A DNA stretch of 64,000 nucleotides from assembly GCA_019137255.1 (NCBI GenBank), contig WPDH01000163.1, positions 1 through 64,000 of the forward strand. The letters are read 5' to 3'. The position numbers were made by a program, and so were the translations under genes. Under the pieces are notes generated by a model. That model was given only the letters and a program-made list of their open reading frames with translations, was not told where the DNA came from and did not search any database. Positions within the stretch are counted from its first letter, which is position 1; every line of letters begins with the position of its first letter. This DNA comes from Corinectria fuckeliana. Lineage: Eukaryota > Ascomycota > Sordariomycetes > Hypocreales > Nectriaceae. Positions 54,119 through 64,000 of the stretch are shown piece by piece.

Positions 54119-55356
54119 TCAACGAGATGCGCTACTTCCGCTAGCGTCCTCAGAAGGCTCGTAGAGATCGAGACAATCTTCAAGCACTGTATCGATCGTG
54201 TTAGTTACGTGGGGAGGCCTCAGGGCCGAGATCGCCATACATACCAGTAGTGATTTGCTCCTCCCACACCCCGTATTGATAGTCGACCAGACCATGACGC
54301 TCAATCCCATCGCACAGTCGTACAAGTTCGTTTCCCAGCTTCTTGAGCATGGCCTTGGATATGACAGTCTGGGACCTCGATCGTTGCTGTGATGATACCA
54401 TCAGTTCGACCTGCCGGTGCCCCAAGGCCAGCCAGGCGTGGTTGAAGTCGTTCCAGAGCTTGATTCTGTCAGCGTGGAGGTTGGTGTCGTCGAGGTTGAG
54501 ACCTGCACGAGTAATGTCAGCCCTGCCGTTCCTGTCCCTCCCGTTTCTCGGCTCCAAGCTGGCAAGAATACGTACCAAGGTCAGCCACCTGGGTCAACAG
54601 CCAGCTAGAGACGCTCAGCAGTGTCTCGGATGCGCTCTCCAATGACCCGTTGACAATTTCCTGGAAGATGGTCCCCAGTTGCCGCTGGTAGTTGACCCAC
54701 TTCTCCTCCAGGGCACCCTCCGCATAATCTTGTTCCTCTGTGATGGAGACGTCGGCGCTCGCTGGCGTCTGTTGCATCGCGCCCACGGTCGACATGTTGG
54801 CCGCGTAGTTCAGGGAGTTGGTCTGCTGATAGACGTTTGCGGATCCGCCGGATCCCTGAGCCGGTTGTTGGAGACTAGGCCCACCGGTGCTTCCCGCCTC
54901 CGATCCAAAGTACGTCGAGGCAACGTCTGGGGTCATCATTTGCATGGCGGCTGGTTGTCGTGAACCAAACTGTTGCGCATCGTACACAGGAGTTTGTGTG
55001 CTCGGTTGAGGCACGTTGTACATCATAGTGGCGGCAGTGCCATAGCCACCAAAACCCTGGGCTGGCTGTCGAGAATCTGGGCCGTACTCGGACCCGTAGG
55101 CCATGGCTGCTGCGGGCATGTTCGCTGTCGGAAAGGATGCCGTTGGTTCTTGGTAGTAAGTACTATAGTTGCCCGGACCTCCCATTCCTCGCGCCGGTGA
55201 CGGGGACGTGTTGATGGGTGCTGGGCGGTATCTTTCGTTGGAGACTCCGGCTAGCGAACGACGCTGCTGGGACGGGTCGTGAAGGGCGTATCTTTGGTTG
55301 GAAGATTGGTGAACCGGCGGTTCATTTTGCCTCCTCTGTCGGTTCGAGTCGTCCAT
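54119..55356 (-). CDS. Q/P/S-rich fungal protein of unknown function
   Basis: Three exons on the minus strand: 54576-55356, 54245-54502, 54119-54186 (368 aa), both introns GT-AG. Residues 1-185 are low-complexity and rich in Gln, Pro, Ser, Tyr and Met, with a repeated element xxRQPAQG(F)GG / GSRQPA / LQQPAQGSGG. Residues about 205-355 look folded and helical: EEKWVNYQRQLGTIFQEIVN, LWNDFNHAWLALGHRQ, LGNELVRLCDGIERHG, DYQYGVWEEQITT, ending in a short acidic tail. No DNA-binding or enzyme motif is recognised. Architecture (activation-like N-terminus plus helical domain) would suit a transcriptional or signalling adaptor; this is inference. Start 55356 is preferred; an in-frame ATG at 55419 would add 21 residues. 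It is isolated, about 7 kb from the nearest supported genes on each side. Confidence 0.78.
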
Positions 55357-57555
55357 ACCACGAAGACCTTGGTTGCCACACGACTCTATCGTCGAACCCA
55401 ACCGATGAGTGGCCGGCAACGCAGCGGAGAGTACAGCGGCCAGTTTGGAACACCTCTGCTGTCGTACAGGGATAGGAAGTTTGTCGTCGAGGAAGACTCA
55501 AAGAGAGGATTCGGCCAGGAGGATGGTCCAGACGCCGGCGACGAGATGCTGGAGGGGCTACCGCGGGGTCGTCGAATATCAAGCCCACCAAAGATTGGAG
55601 GCTCGAGGATCGTTGATCGTTGATCGAGGATCGGTGGCCGGGCAAGGTAGGGAATGTATGACTAGACTAGACGGTAGTCGAGTTGAGGGGTGGTAACGGA
55701 GGCTTTTGCAAGCAGGGTGCCTCTGGTCTATTATTCGCAGCCAGGCCCAATGGTTTTTATGGTCAGGCAGGGAAGCTGATGGCTCAGCCGGGACCTGGGT
55801 CGCAAGGTAGTTTATCAAGACGAATCCCAATGAACAAGGTCGGCCGAGCTAGAGGCTAGCGCCGTTCATGCCCGGAGGGACTGAGGGACTGAGGGAGGCC
55901 GATGAGATGACGAAGAGGCGAGGAGGCGATGGGACCCGCCAGGTAGCTTGGTCCGGGGCTCTGGGGCTCAGGGCTGTACATAAACAAGCCGGTAAGGCGA
56001 GTGGGACTTTGCGTGTGAGTTGTCAAGACGGTCGTCTCGCGCTGTTACTAGGAGTATCCTGGACAGGCCCATGCAAAAAGACCTCGGGCATGACAAGCTC
56101 GAGCCGGCCGCGATCTGCCAGGGCCAGGAAACCAACCGCACCAAAGTCTCAACGGGGGGACCAGAGCGCTCGACGATATTTCACTAGGCCGGCAGCAGGG
56201 CGCTGGAGTCCGCCTGGTTGAGCGACGACGGCCTTCTAGCTCGGTCAAGAAGATTTAAGTAAGGGCTGCTAGTACTGTACGTACGACGTACGTAACGGCC
56301 GGGGGGGTGTCGAGTGTGGGGACGACGGGGAAAAGATTGGGATCGTACGGAACGGATTAGAGATGACGAAATGCAGAGGGACGGGAGGGAAGCCATAGGG
56401 ATCTTATAGCATGAAGCATGAGTAAGAAAGGAATCGAGGGAGTTGGGCCTGTATCCAGCTTATACCGACACGGGGGGTGTCCACCGAGAAGGAATGGCAG
56501 GGGCAAGACGATGGGTGGTGGTTTAGATGTGCACTAGGGATTACGGAAGTGAAAGGAAGGGGACGACTTGTGTAAGGCGACAGATGAGAAGGGCAGATGG
56601 CAGAGGACAAAGATCAGAAGGCCGAGAACAGAGAGCGGGAGGTGGGGGGGCGTGCGTGAGAGAGCAAAGGATACATAGCAGGGCGAGGAGGCCAAGGCGA
56701 ATTGGATCAGAATCCCATCCTAGACATGGCTTTGAAGGATGGTGTACAGAGTTGAGCCAGGGCAGCCGGGGGGGGGAGGGGGGGTGTGATGGGTGTGATG
56801 CCAGAGCCAGAGCCAGTTCGATGAACATTGGGCGGCAGATATGGGTGGTTCATCAAGACGGGCGAGAACGGCAATGATGGTAAGTCAGTGTGGCTTGTAG
56901 ATGGGAGTGCCTGTGTGAGTGACGACTTATTCGAAGTTGGAGGTTGACTAGGAATCTAGAGCGTGGTGGAGGGGCGATGATCGATGCGGGTAAGGTGAGG
57001 CAACGGGTTGTGAGGCGACTTGGGTGGCCCACGAGACGCCGACGACCCATTTCCAGGCAAGCAAGTACGGGCTCAGCGCAACGTCTCTCAAGATTGTGAG
57101 CGGATCGACAAACCGTCCACCCATCCACCTCCGCGGCAACACCCCTGGCCCGGCGCGCTGGTAAGAGGCGCCAGCGACAGATGAAGGGGATGGGCTGCCT
57201 TCGACGACGTGGCTTGCCATGGGGTAGAGCTACTTGGGTTAGGTAGGGGGCGCGGCGACAAGACACTTAATGCGCGGGCCACGGGCCATTTCGAACATGC
57301 TGTACTAGTAAGTATGTGCGAAGTAGGTAGGCCTAGGTAAGTAGCTTAGTACGTAGTAGGTACGCACAGCACACGGCCACCCCGTGAAGAAATCGAGGGC
57401 CCTGGAGGGGATAGGATAGCTGGGCGGAGCTGTGCTGTGTGGTTCTCGTCGTTTCTCGTCTCGTCTCGTCTCGTTGGTGGAGGCGTTTTGATGAGCTGCT
57501 TGCTGGAGCATCTTTCAGCTGCTGGCTCCATTGCCGAAGGACCCTTGGAAGGCCT

Positions 57556-57590
57556 AGAAGCCCTGGAAGCCCTGGAAGCCCTGGAAGCCA
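57556..57590. repeat. 9-nt tandem repeat
   Basis: Four near-identical units of GAAGCCCTG (one GAAGCCACG at the end). Confidence 0.8.
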
Positions 57591-58757
57591 CGGGTAACTC
57601 ATGTCTGGTGCTGGCTTATGCAGGTGGCTGTACACCAGAGGAATGAACGGGGCCGTGATGGAGATCCTTGGTACCTTGGCTCGTCAGTGGTGGATGGAGG
57701 GTCGCAAAGTCTAAACGCGTCCTCGAGTTGGGCTATTGCCAACTTGAGACAAGTCCCGCGATCCTGATTATTACTGGTACGTTTCTGCCCAAGCACACAC
57801 CACACACCACACACAGGCCAAGCCCAAGTCGGGTTAGCATGTTAGGGACAAAGAGTTAGTCCGGGACAGACACATAAACCCCGAAGAGGCGCAGGGTAAA
57901 GGCCCAATTGCACGGCACATAGCGCCTAGTTGACAGGTCGTGGGCCTAAATCGCCGACGGCACCTTTCCGAGGGGTCGTAATCCACACACGAAACAACTT
58001 CGAGGCGCAAAAAGGGAGAGGGGAAAAAAGCAAATAAGGAAGAAAAAAAGACAATTTGCTGTGCCGCATGCAAGCATGCCGATGGTTAACTAGACGTTGT
58101 CCTGGCAGTCCTGGGTTTGCCCTGCGTCGGCTGAAGATCACCCAGGCGGCCGGCCGGGTGCCGACAGACAGGCGAGGGGGGGGACGAATACCAAAGACGG
58201 CACGCAGCCAAACGCGTGTAAGCCATTTGTGGTCAACCTGTCCACCTGTCAAGCTCAAGCACCGATCCCAAGACCTGGGACGGTATATGTACAGCCAATC
58301 GATGCACTGTGCCAGCAAGTCATGTCTCAGCAAGGCGAAGCTGATGCTGCCAGCAGCTGGGACGACGGGGCAGGGGAGGAGCAAAAGCAAGACAATCTTG
58401 CTGCTGGATCTAAGACACTGGGGACCTTTGGCAGACTCCCGTCAACAGCTCAGGGTGCACACTACAAGGAGAGGCGTATATTCGTATGCCATGGATAATC
58501 ACAAGCCACTCTCTCCCTCTCGAACCAGGGTGATGGAGACGGGGCAAAGCGTGACAAAGGGATTTTTGCCAACAAAAGAAAATCCGAGGTTGAGGCACAG
58601 CCTAGGTAGCCCACTACGGGGTTCCAGACTCCCGAGCAACGTTGTCCAATCGATGGGAGAGGGCGACAAACGACTGGCATCCATTGGCATCCATTGGCAT
58701 CGATGGGGAGCGTCGCTGAGTGCTCGTACCTAGGCGGAGGCTGCGGAGGCTAGACCT

Positions 58758-58793
58758 TGGAGCTTGGGAGCTTGGAAGCTTGGAAGCTTGGAG
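58758..58793. repeat. short AGCTTGGA tandem repeat
   Basis: Repeats of GCTTGGGA/GCTTGGAA, containing several HindIII-like AAGCTT steps. Confidence 0.75.
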
Positions 58794-59799
58794 CATCCCG
58801 CACAGGACAGACTGCAGAAGACGGGCTGCAGAGCTGCAGATCGTACCTACCTCGTACCTGATGTATCCGTTTCCCGGCCCGTGTGGTTCCTTCGGGGAGT
58901 GCGACGACGGCACGAGCGCCTGCGTCCGAACGAAAGCTTTCGGCTTGACAGCCTGCGTACTCAAGTTCAGCTGCTGCTAGTACCGGTACGTTCGGGCAAG
59001 TTGAGCTTGTGCTAGCGCGTCTGCGGATAGAAGCCAATGACGGCTCACGGAACATCCAGGCGCAACGATGAGGAGGCGGATGGGCCATTCTACGTCGTAG
59101 AGCCATTTCGTGGTGGGAAAGGCTGGGCCCTTGAACCATGTCTCGCCGTGGGAGGGATAGAGAAAATAGGAAGCTGCCAGGGGCAAGCCGTGTTGGAGGT
59201 CATGGATGTCGTCAGGCGGAAATTTTTAGCAGTCAGGGCTGCTGCACCAATGAAACTTGATCGTGGGGCTACACTGGTGGGGAAGGAGCCCGAGGGCGGG
59301 GCCGAATCCGCCTGGGACGCTGGGTTGGAAAGTGGACAGAAATAATCCGACAGAACCAGGATTGTGGTAGCCATAACTACTACATACATAGTGGTACTCA
59401 TCAGAAGCCGGCAACGTTCTGGTGAACAACTATTAATTGCCTGCCAGCTGCCAGCCAGCTGCCAATCTCAATGCTGCTGTCCGTATGTCACCTGCCGTTC
59501 CCGCCCGTTGCCACCCACCTGTCACAGTCTCTGGGAACATGGAAAGCCCCCCCACCCCCACTTACCTACACAGCCGTAGCCAGTAACATCCTGCAGCTGG
59601 TGGAGGGCTGGCTATTTTTGTTCTGAGCAAAACACCAACGCCAGAGGCAGATGCCAGCTAAAAGAAAGGATGAGAACGCATAATAATTACCCAGCAGCTG
59701 ACTCCCTTCTCCCTCGTCATTTCGCCAAGTGGAATCGTGTCCATTCCTTCTGTTGGATTCTATTCATCACTGACCACGTCCCACATGCACGAACAGCAT

Positions 59800-59834
59800 C
59801 CTAACAGCACCCTAACAGCACCCTAACAGCACCC
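59800..59834. repeat. 11-nt tandem repeat
   Basis: Three copies of CTAACAGCACC in a row, with a diverged AACAGCATC copy before them. Confidence 0.8.
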
Positions 59835-62569
59835 CCTCCCTCACTTCCACAGAGGGTGGTGCACATATGAAATTGTCCACTCCGTCACCGAGATCTCCCA
59901 CCGATGACTCCACACACACCTGGTGCTGGACCCGTACCGGTACCTGAGCTGCAGGGCTTGCTGCTGAAGCTCACTAGCTGACGCGCATATCGGATCATGT
60001 TTCGCGCGTCTAGCACTGCAACAGGCAACGCGCATCAGCTATGCAGACTGCATGAAAAGCCGTCCCGTTCTCGAGGCTGGCGGGCGGCGTTAGTGTGGAT
60101 GGGTCTTGAGGGAGAGCCCGCCCAATCATGGCCCTGCCCACAGCCGGAGCCATTGGCCAACTGGATGCCATGGCGCCATGTTTCCAATCTGCTTCGACGA
60201 GGCGTGCACTTCGCCTTGCGCCTGGCCTTGCACTGGCTCGACAGCCCTCCAGAACTTGGTGTGCACCACCTGCGGTGCTAAGGTACTAAGGTAAGGTGGG
60301 AGGATGTTGTGCAGAGCGATGGCACGCTGCTGCCCGGGACTCGCTGCCCGGCTGATGTTCGCCAGTGGCCCCCGCGGCAATGCGTCGCTACTGCACCAGC
60401 CTGCATCAGCCTGCAAGGCGCCACATCGGACTGGCCCTGGATGTACGATTAAAGGGACGATCTCAGCCTCATCGTGGAGGCTGCTGACAGTCGCCATCGG
60501 ATATGTCCCTGCGACCGCCCCCCAGGCGTCAAATGTACAATAGTACCGACTGCCGCAATACATACTCGTAGCATCATTGTGGCTGTCTGGTCCGTGTGTG
60601 GCCTTGGTCTTGTGCAGGGCTTTCGTCCACTCGTCGATGCGTCCGCCCCAAACGCCGACCTCAAACCACCGTCCGCCCTCGTCCGCTTCCACTTCCACTT
60701 CCACTTCCACCTCCACCTCCTCCACCTCGGGAAGTACCTCTATCCGGTCTGGCCTGGCCTAGACCCGAGCTGGTCTGGAGCTGCGCCGACGGCCTCAAAC
60801 CTCAGTCCTCTCACCACCAAAGTGATGCCACTTCGTTCCTAGCCAGCCCCTACCGTGCTGTTCGATGCCGTCATCCTCATCATTAGCTGCTCTTCTGTTG
60901 GTCGCTCTTCGGATGATTCCTATTCATCGACCCGCCAACTCGCTCTCAGTCATTGAGTGGTTGGTGCTGCTGAAACCGCGAGTCCAGACCAAACGGATCG
61001 CTCCGAGCCAGCGAGCTGAAACAGCCAATCCACACTTGGCCTTCTAGAAGCCTTCTCGATCTTAATCTACAACAACACACACACCAACATCATAGTCTTG
61101 CCGCAGACTAACAAGCCTCGACTACGTAAACCGAGCGCTTCACAATCAGGGTTTGCCCCAAGTTTCCAGCTGCTGGGACTCTCGGAACCCAGAATAAAAG
61201 CTTATACCTACTGGCTATTCAAGAACGGCTAGATTGGACCTTCGGAGGGTCAGAAGTACCTGGACCCTTGGATTGGCTTTACTACTAATGTCAGGAACGA
61301 GTCCGAAAACCGTTGCGTCCGAACTAACTTTTGCGATCCCTGTGGGGATGTGCGTAGTATACTTCCAACGGTCAGCCAGCCTCCATGAAGTTGAAACGCC
61401 GTTGACGATTTAATTACACCACCCTCCTCTTTCACGCCGACGCACAGCATTTTTTCGAGCCGCCTAACCCGCACCCGCATGCAGTCGCGTCTTAATTGCC
61501 GCTCATCCTGGGCATTCTGATGCCACTTTTGACTGCGGATGGGATGGAATTGGGATGGAATCAGCTGGGGGTTAACGGCCTCGCCGCTGGCACAGCCCAC
61601 CTCAGCACCCGAAATGCGACATTTTCCCCCTTAAGATGCAGTTTGCGTTCATACGACGCATACTGGCAGCGCAACACCATCATTCACAAAAACATCCCCC
61701 ACCAGCAAACAGCCCAAATCCGAACCCGGCCACATAACTTAGAATACTGCGAAGGCCCTGCACGGAACGACCATCCGGTGTAGATGCCACGTTTTGCTGC
61801 AGGGGACGGGCCTCTGCCCAATTCATCAACTCATCGACACGGGGACGAAGACTCAACATGGTCTGATTACCAACCCTAGATCACAAACTCTGCCCACGGC
61901 TTGTTTTGTTATCGTAAAAGTACGGACATACGCGAGTAGGGACTTTGATGGTTGGTCCGTGATCTCTTCCGCGTTGGCCGGTTCGTTGAGGCATCGTTAC
62001 ATCGACATGGCCCGAACCCTCCACGTTCATGACAACCGAACTTACCCTATACCCTACGCACTTGCCGATGAAGATTCAGAAAAATCATCCACGGCCTAAT
62101 TAATAACTTCATACCAAGGTCCCCCATGTATGCCATGGGGCCTTCTCCAGATCCAACCATCTGAGAGCGCACCGAATGGTTGCACAGCACGTGGCTGTTA
62201 CGCTGCTGGGCTCATGATAGCTGACCCTGCTCACGACGACACATTTGTATGTCAGGTTGCATATGGATCACATTGGTTCACACCGAGAGCCTTGACGCCC
62301 GCACCAATACCCGTTGTTACATGGTGCGCAACCATGGCGCTTGGCACATCACAGTCAACCCCCGACAGATGTGACTTGTTGGTGATTACACTTTAGTGTC
62401 GGACCCGGAAGCCACTCCTGGGATTCTAAAACTACATCGGGGATTGTTTGTACAGTACAGTCCAGGGCGCATTCTGCATCACTTGGTCCGTTCACCGTCC
62501 ACCTCACGAGCCTCCCCAAAACTGACTCGTCCCCCGGCTCCGCATCCTCAGCTCTCTGATGGCTCCTGT

Positions 62570-63569
62570 TTATCGCTTGACCCAAGCCGGCATCTTGCGC
62601 GCCTTGACGTGGCCGTGCTTCTTCCTCTCTACAGTCCTTGGGTCCCTTGTGATGCAGCCAGCTGGTGACGGGGAGATTAGTTTCCAGATTGCAAAACTCG
62701 TCATGGTGAAGGGCGGAATGCTTACCCTTTCGTAGCGCCGTCTTCAGCGCTGGCTCGTGGATGATCAGAGCTTTGGCAACCGCCAGAGTGAGAGCCTCGG
62801 CTTGGCCGGTCGTTCCACCGCCTTCCACCAATGCCCAAATATTGTACTTGTCCAATCTCTCCGTAGCCTGCAAGGCCCAGATGGCACTCTCGCGATCGTG
62901 GACGCGGCCGAATGCCTGGCTCAGCGTCTTGCCGTTGATCAGGACCTCGCCAGTTCCCTCCACAACCCAGGCGCGGGCAGTCGACTCCTTTCTCTTGCCG
63001 GCCCCGACCGCCCGGCCGTGCTTATCGACGACACCGACGCTGGGCACGTTGTTGAAGGGGTTGATATTTTTCTTGAAGTCATCCAGGGCGACCTTGACCT
63101 CCACGGGGAATAGCGACGGCTCAATCAGGTTAAGACGCTTGGCTACCCGTAGCACCTTGGCGAAGTGCGAGGCCTTGACCGGCTCACCCAGCTTCGACCG
63201 CATCTCATCAAGCTTGACCCATGGCGTTTGAGGGGCTTCGCTGGCAGGAAGAGTCGGGAGGTGGTGATATTTCGTCAAGAGGCGTGAAATTCGGATGAAG
63301 AGGTCGTTGAACTGCGGCTCCCGGGAGAAGTATGAAGGCGTCACGGGCACAGCACGCGCATGCGTGACGCCCTGGAAAGGTACGGGCACAGCCGGCGCAT
63401 CAACCGAGGAGGGTTGCTCTGGGTTGTAGGGTCCGGTAAACGATTCGGTGGTGACACTTCGAATGGGGAGTTGGAAGCTGGGTCGGGCAATGGCAGGCTG
63501 GCGCCATTGGGCTCGGGCGAGCTGAGTCGGGCATCGTAGTTGCCGCAAGCGGTTTGCGAGTGTGGTCAT
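62570..63569 (-). CDS. mrps9: mitochondrial small-subunit ribosomal protein uS9m
   Basis: Two exons on the minus strand: 62726-63569 and 62570-62661 (311 aa). The 64-nt intron is required: it restores the uS9 C-terminus, AGCITRDPRTVERKK...KMPAWVKR, whose basic tail reaches the decoding site. The uS9 domain spans the last ~130 residues (VGVVDKHGRAVGAGKRKEST, INGKTLSQAF, VEGGGTTGQAEAL). The first 40 residues are Arg/Gln-rich with no acidic residues (MTTLANRLRQLRCPTQLAR), a mitochondrial presequence. The middle (60-180) is a mitochondrion-specific extension as in yeast Mrps9. The gene is divergent from the translation elongation factor gene at 63979. Confidence 0.94.
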
Positions 63570-63978
63570 GATGGCGGGTTTCCGAGGTGGCCCCGTCGAT
63601 TTCGCGGTTCGGGGTCTCGAAGATCACGGTATGGCCAGAAAAACTCATGAGGCTTCAAGATGCGAAGCATGGGCCGGCAAGCTCCGTCGCAGTCACGTGG
63701 AGATAGCACCCGTGGATAACTGCCCAATTCCTCTCACCGCCTTCAGTCGCCACCTCTCCGAGTCACCAGCCACCAGTCACCAGCCATCATTTTCTCCGCC
63801 CCGCCCGTTGCTCAGGCAGTCAGGCAGGTCGCTAGCGCGGGGCAAGGTGCAATTTGTCCCATTTTTCCCACCACGTTAGAAAAAATTCCTTTTACGACTC
63901 ATTCCCCCCCTCCTCTTCTCCCCTTCATCTTTCAGACAACTTGTTTTTTCCGCTGTCCAGCCCAGCACAACATCCAAG
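63570..63978. promoter_or_regulatory. divergent promoter, mrps9 / eEF1B-gamma
   Basis: A 409-bp head-to-head interval serving two translation-related genes. CACGTGG at 63695-63701 lies in its first half. The right end is strongly pyrimidine-rich (63900-63935, CCCCCCTCCTCTTCTCCCCT), as in promoters of highly expressed translation genes in filamentous ascomycetes. Confidence 0.5.
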
Positions 63979-64000
63979 ATGGCTTTCGGAACGCTCTACA
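63979..64000 (+). CDS. start of translation elongation factor 1B-gamma (partial)
   Basis: The last 22 bases read MAFGTLY, preceded by CATCCAAG, a good fungal Kozak context. MAFGxLY is the N-terminus of the GST-like domain of eEF1B-gamma in ascomycetes. The gene runs off the window, so only seven codons are seen and the call rests on this short match plus the CT-rich leader. Confidence 0.5.

Larger units (their letters stand above)
55357..62569. other. 7.2-kb interval without recognisable genes
   Basis: Balanced to GC-rich DNA with no RIP signature and no recognisable coding sequence. It holds several short tandem repeats: GAAGCCCTG x4 at 57556-57590, AGCTTGGA x4 at 58758-58793, GGCATCCATT x2.5 near 58676-58702, CTAACAGCACC x3 at 59800-59834 and TTCCAC/CTCCAC at 60688-60723. 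A near-perfect palindrome TACGTACG-A-CGTACGTA lies near 56278-56294. The minus-strand gene at 54119-55356 reads away from it, so part may be its promoter and leader. Confidence 0.4.

Noticed and set aside
57400..60800. CRISPR-like or satellite array
   Set aside because: The repeats are short tandem units (6-11 nt) without unique spacers; eukaryotic microsatellites explain them.
62355..62569. Extension of mrps9 beyond 62570 by reading through the intron
   Set aside because: Reading through loses the invariant basic uS9 C-terminus; the spliced form restores it exactly.

Overview
The window is nuclear DNA of a filamentous ascomycete (Pezizomycotina, most likely a Sordariomycete). Evidence: short GT-AG introns of about 50-220 nt inside compact genes, GC-rich exons, orthologues typical of that group (Cdc12/AspC septin, Bur1 kinase, Epl1, calcineurin B, Ubp15/USP7, questin-oxidase family), and a long AT-rich block with the marks of repeat-induced point mutation (RIP). 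I could not run searches. Orthology calls rest on recognised motifs and family architecture, and exon boundaries were worked out by hand from splice sites and reading phase.

Layout. 1-345 is a RIP-degraded AT-rich edge. 790-18717 is a gene-dense arm: SET/Vps75-type histone chaperone (+), questin-oxidase-like enzyme (+), Pwp2 (-), Cdc12 septin (+), mitochondrial dehydrogenase kinase (-) and Ubp15/USP7 deubiquitinase (+). An L-asparaginase with ankyrin repeats (-) ends this arm at 21316. 22.1-22.6 kb is a second RIP relic. 23625-33413 is a nested transposon: a Fot1/pogo-type DNA transposon with perfect 47-bp terminal inverted repeats and a TA target duplication, split by a 7938-bp Ty3/gypsy chromovirus with 205-bp LTRs and a 5-bp AGAGA target duplication. 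Both are destroyed by RIP. The outer element ends 277 bp before the start codon of a Bur1-type kinase gene (33691-35701).

After that come a small two-segment membrane protein with a 15-nt micro-exon (-), the Snf1/AMPK beta subunit (+), Kae1 (-), Epl1 (-) and calcineurin B (+). From 46.9 to 62.6 kb the only gene I can support is a Q/P/S-rich fungal protein at 54119-55356. Its flanks of about 7 kb each are neither RIP-degraded nor coding as far as I can see. The window closes with mitochondrial ribosomal protein uS9m (-), diverging from the first seven codons of translation elongation factor 1B-gamma (+), which runs off the end.

The genes are mostly unlinked housekeeping functions (ribosome biogenesis, chromatin, transcription elongation, septation, calcium and energy signalling, tRNA modification); I see no biosynthetic cluster. 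The most informative parts are the nested transposon, whose history can be read to the base, an antisense-oriented ORF-like tract inside the retroelement, two GC-AG introns, a micro-exon, a perfect intronic hairpin carrying two CACGTG boxes, and the isolated gene in its non-repetitive desert.
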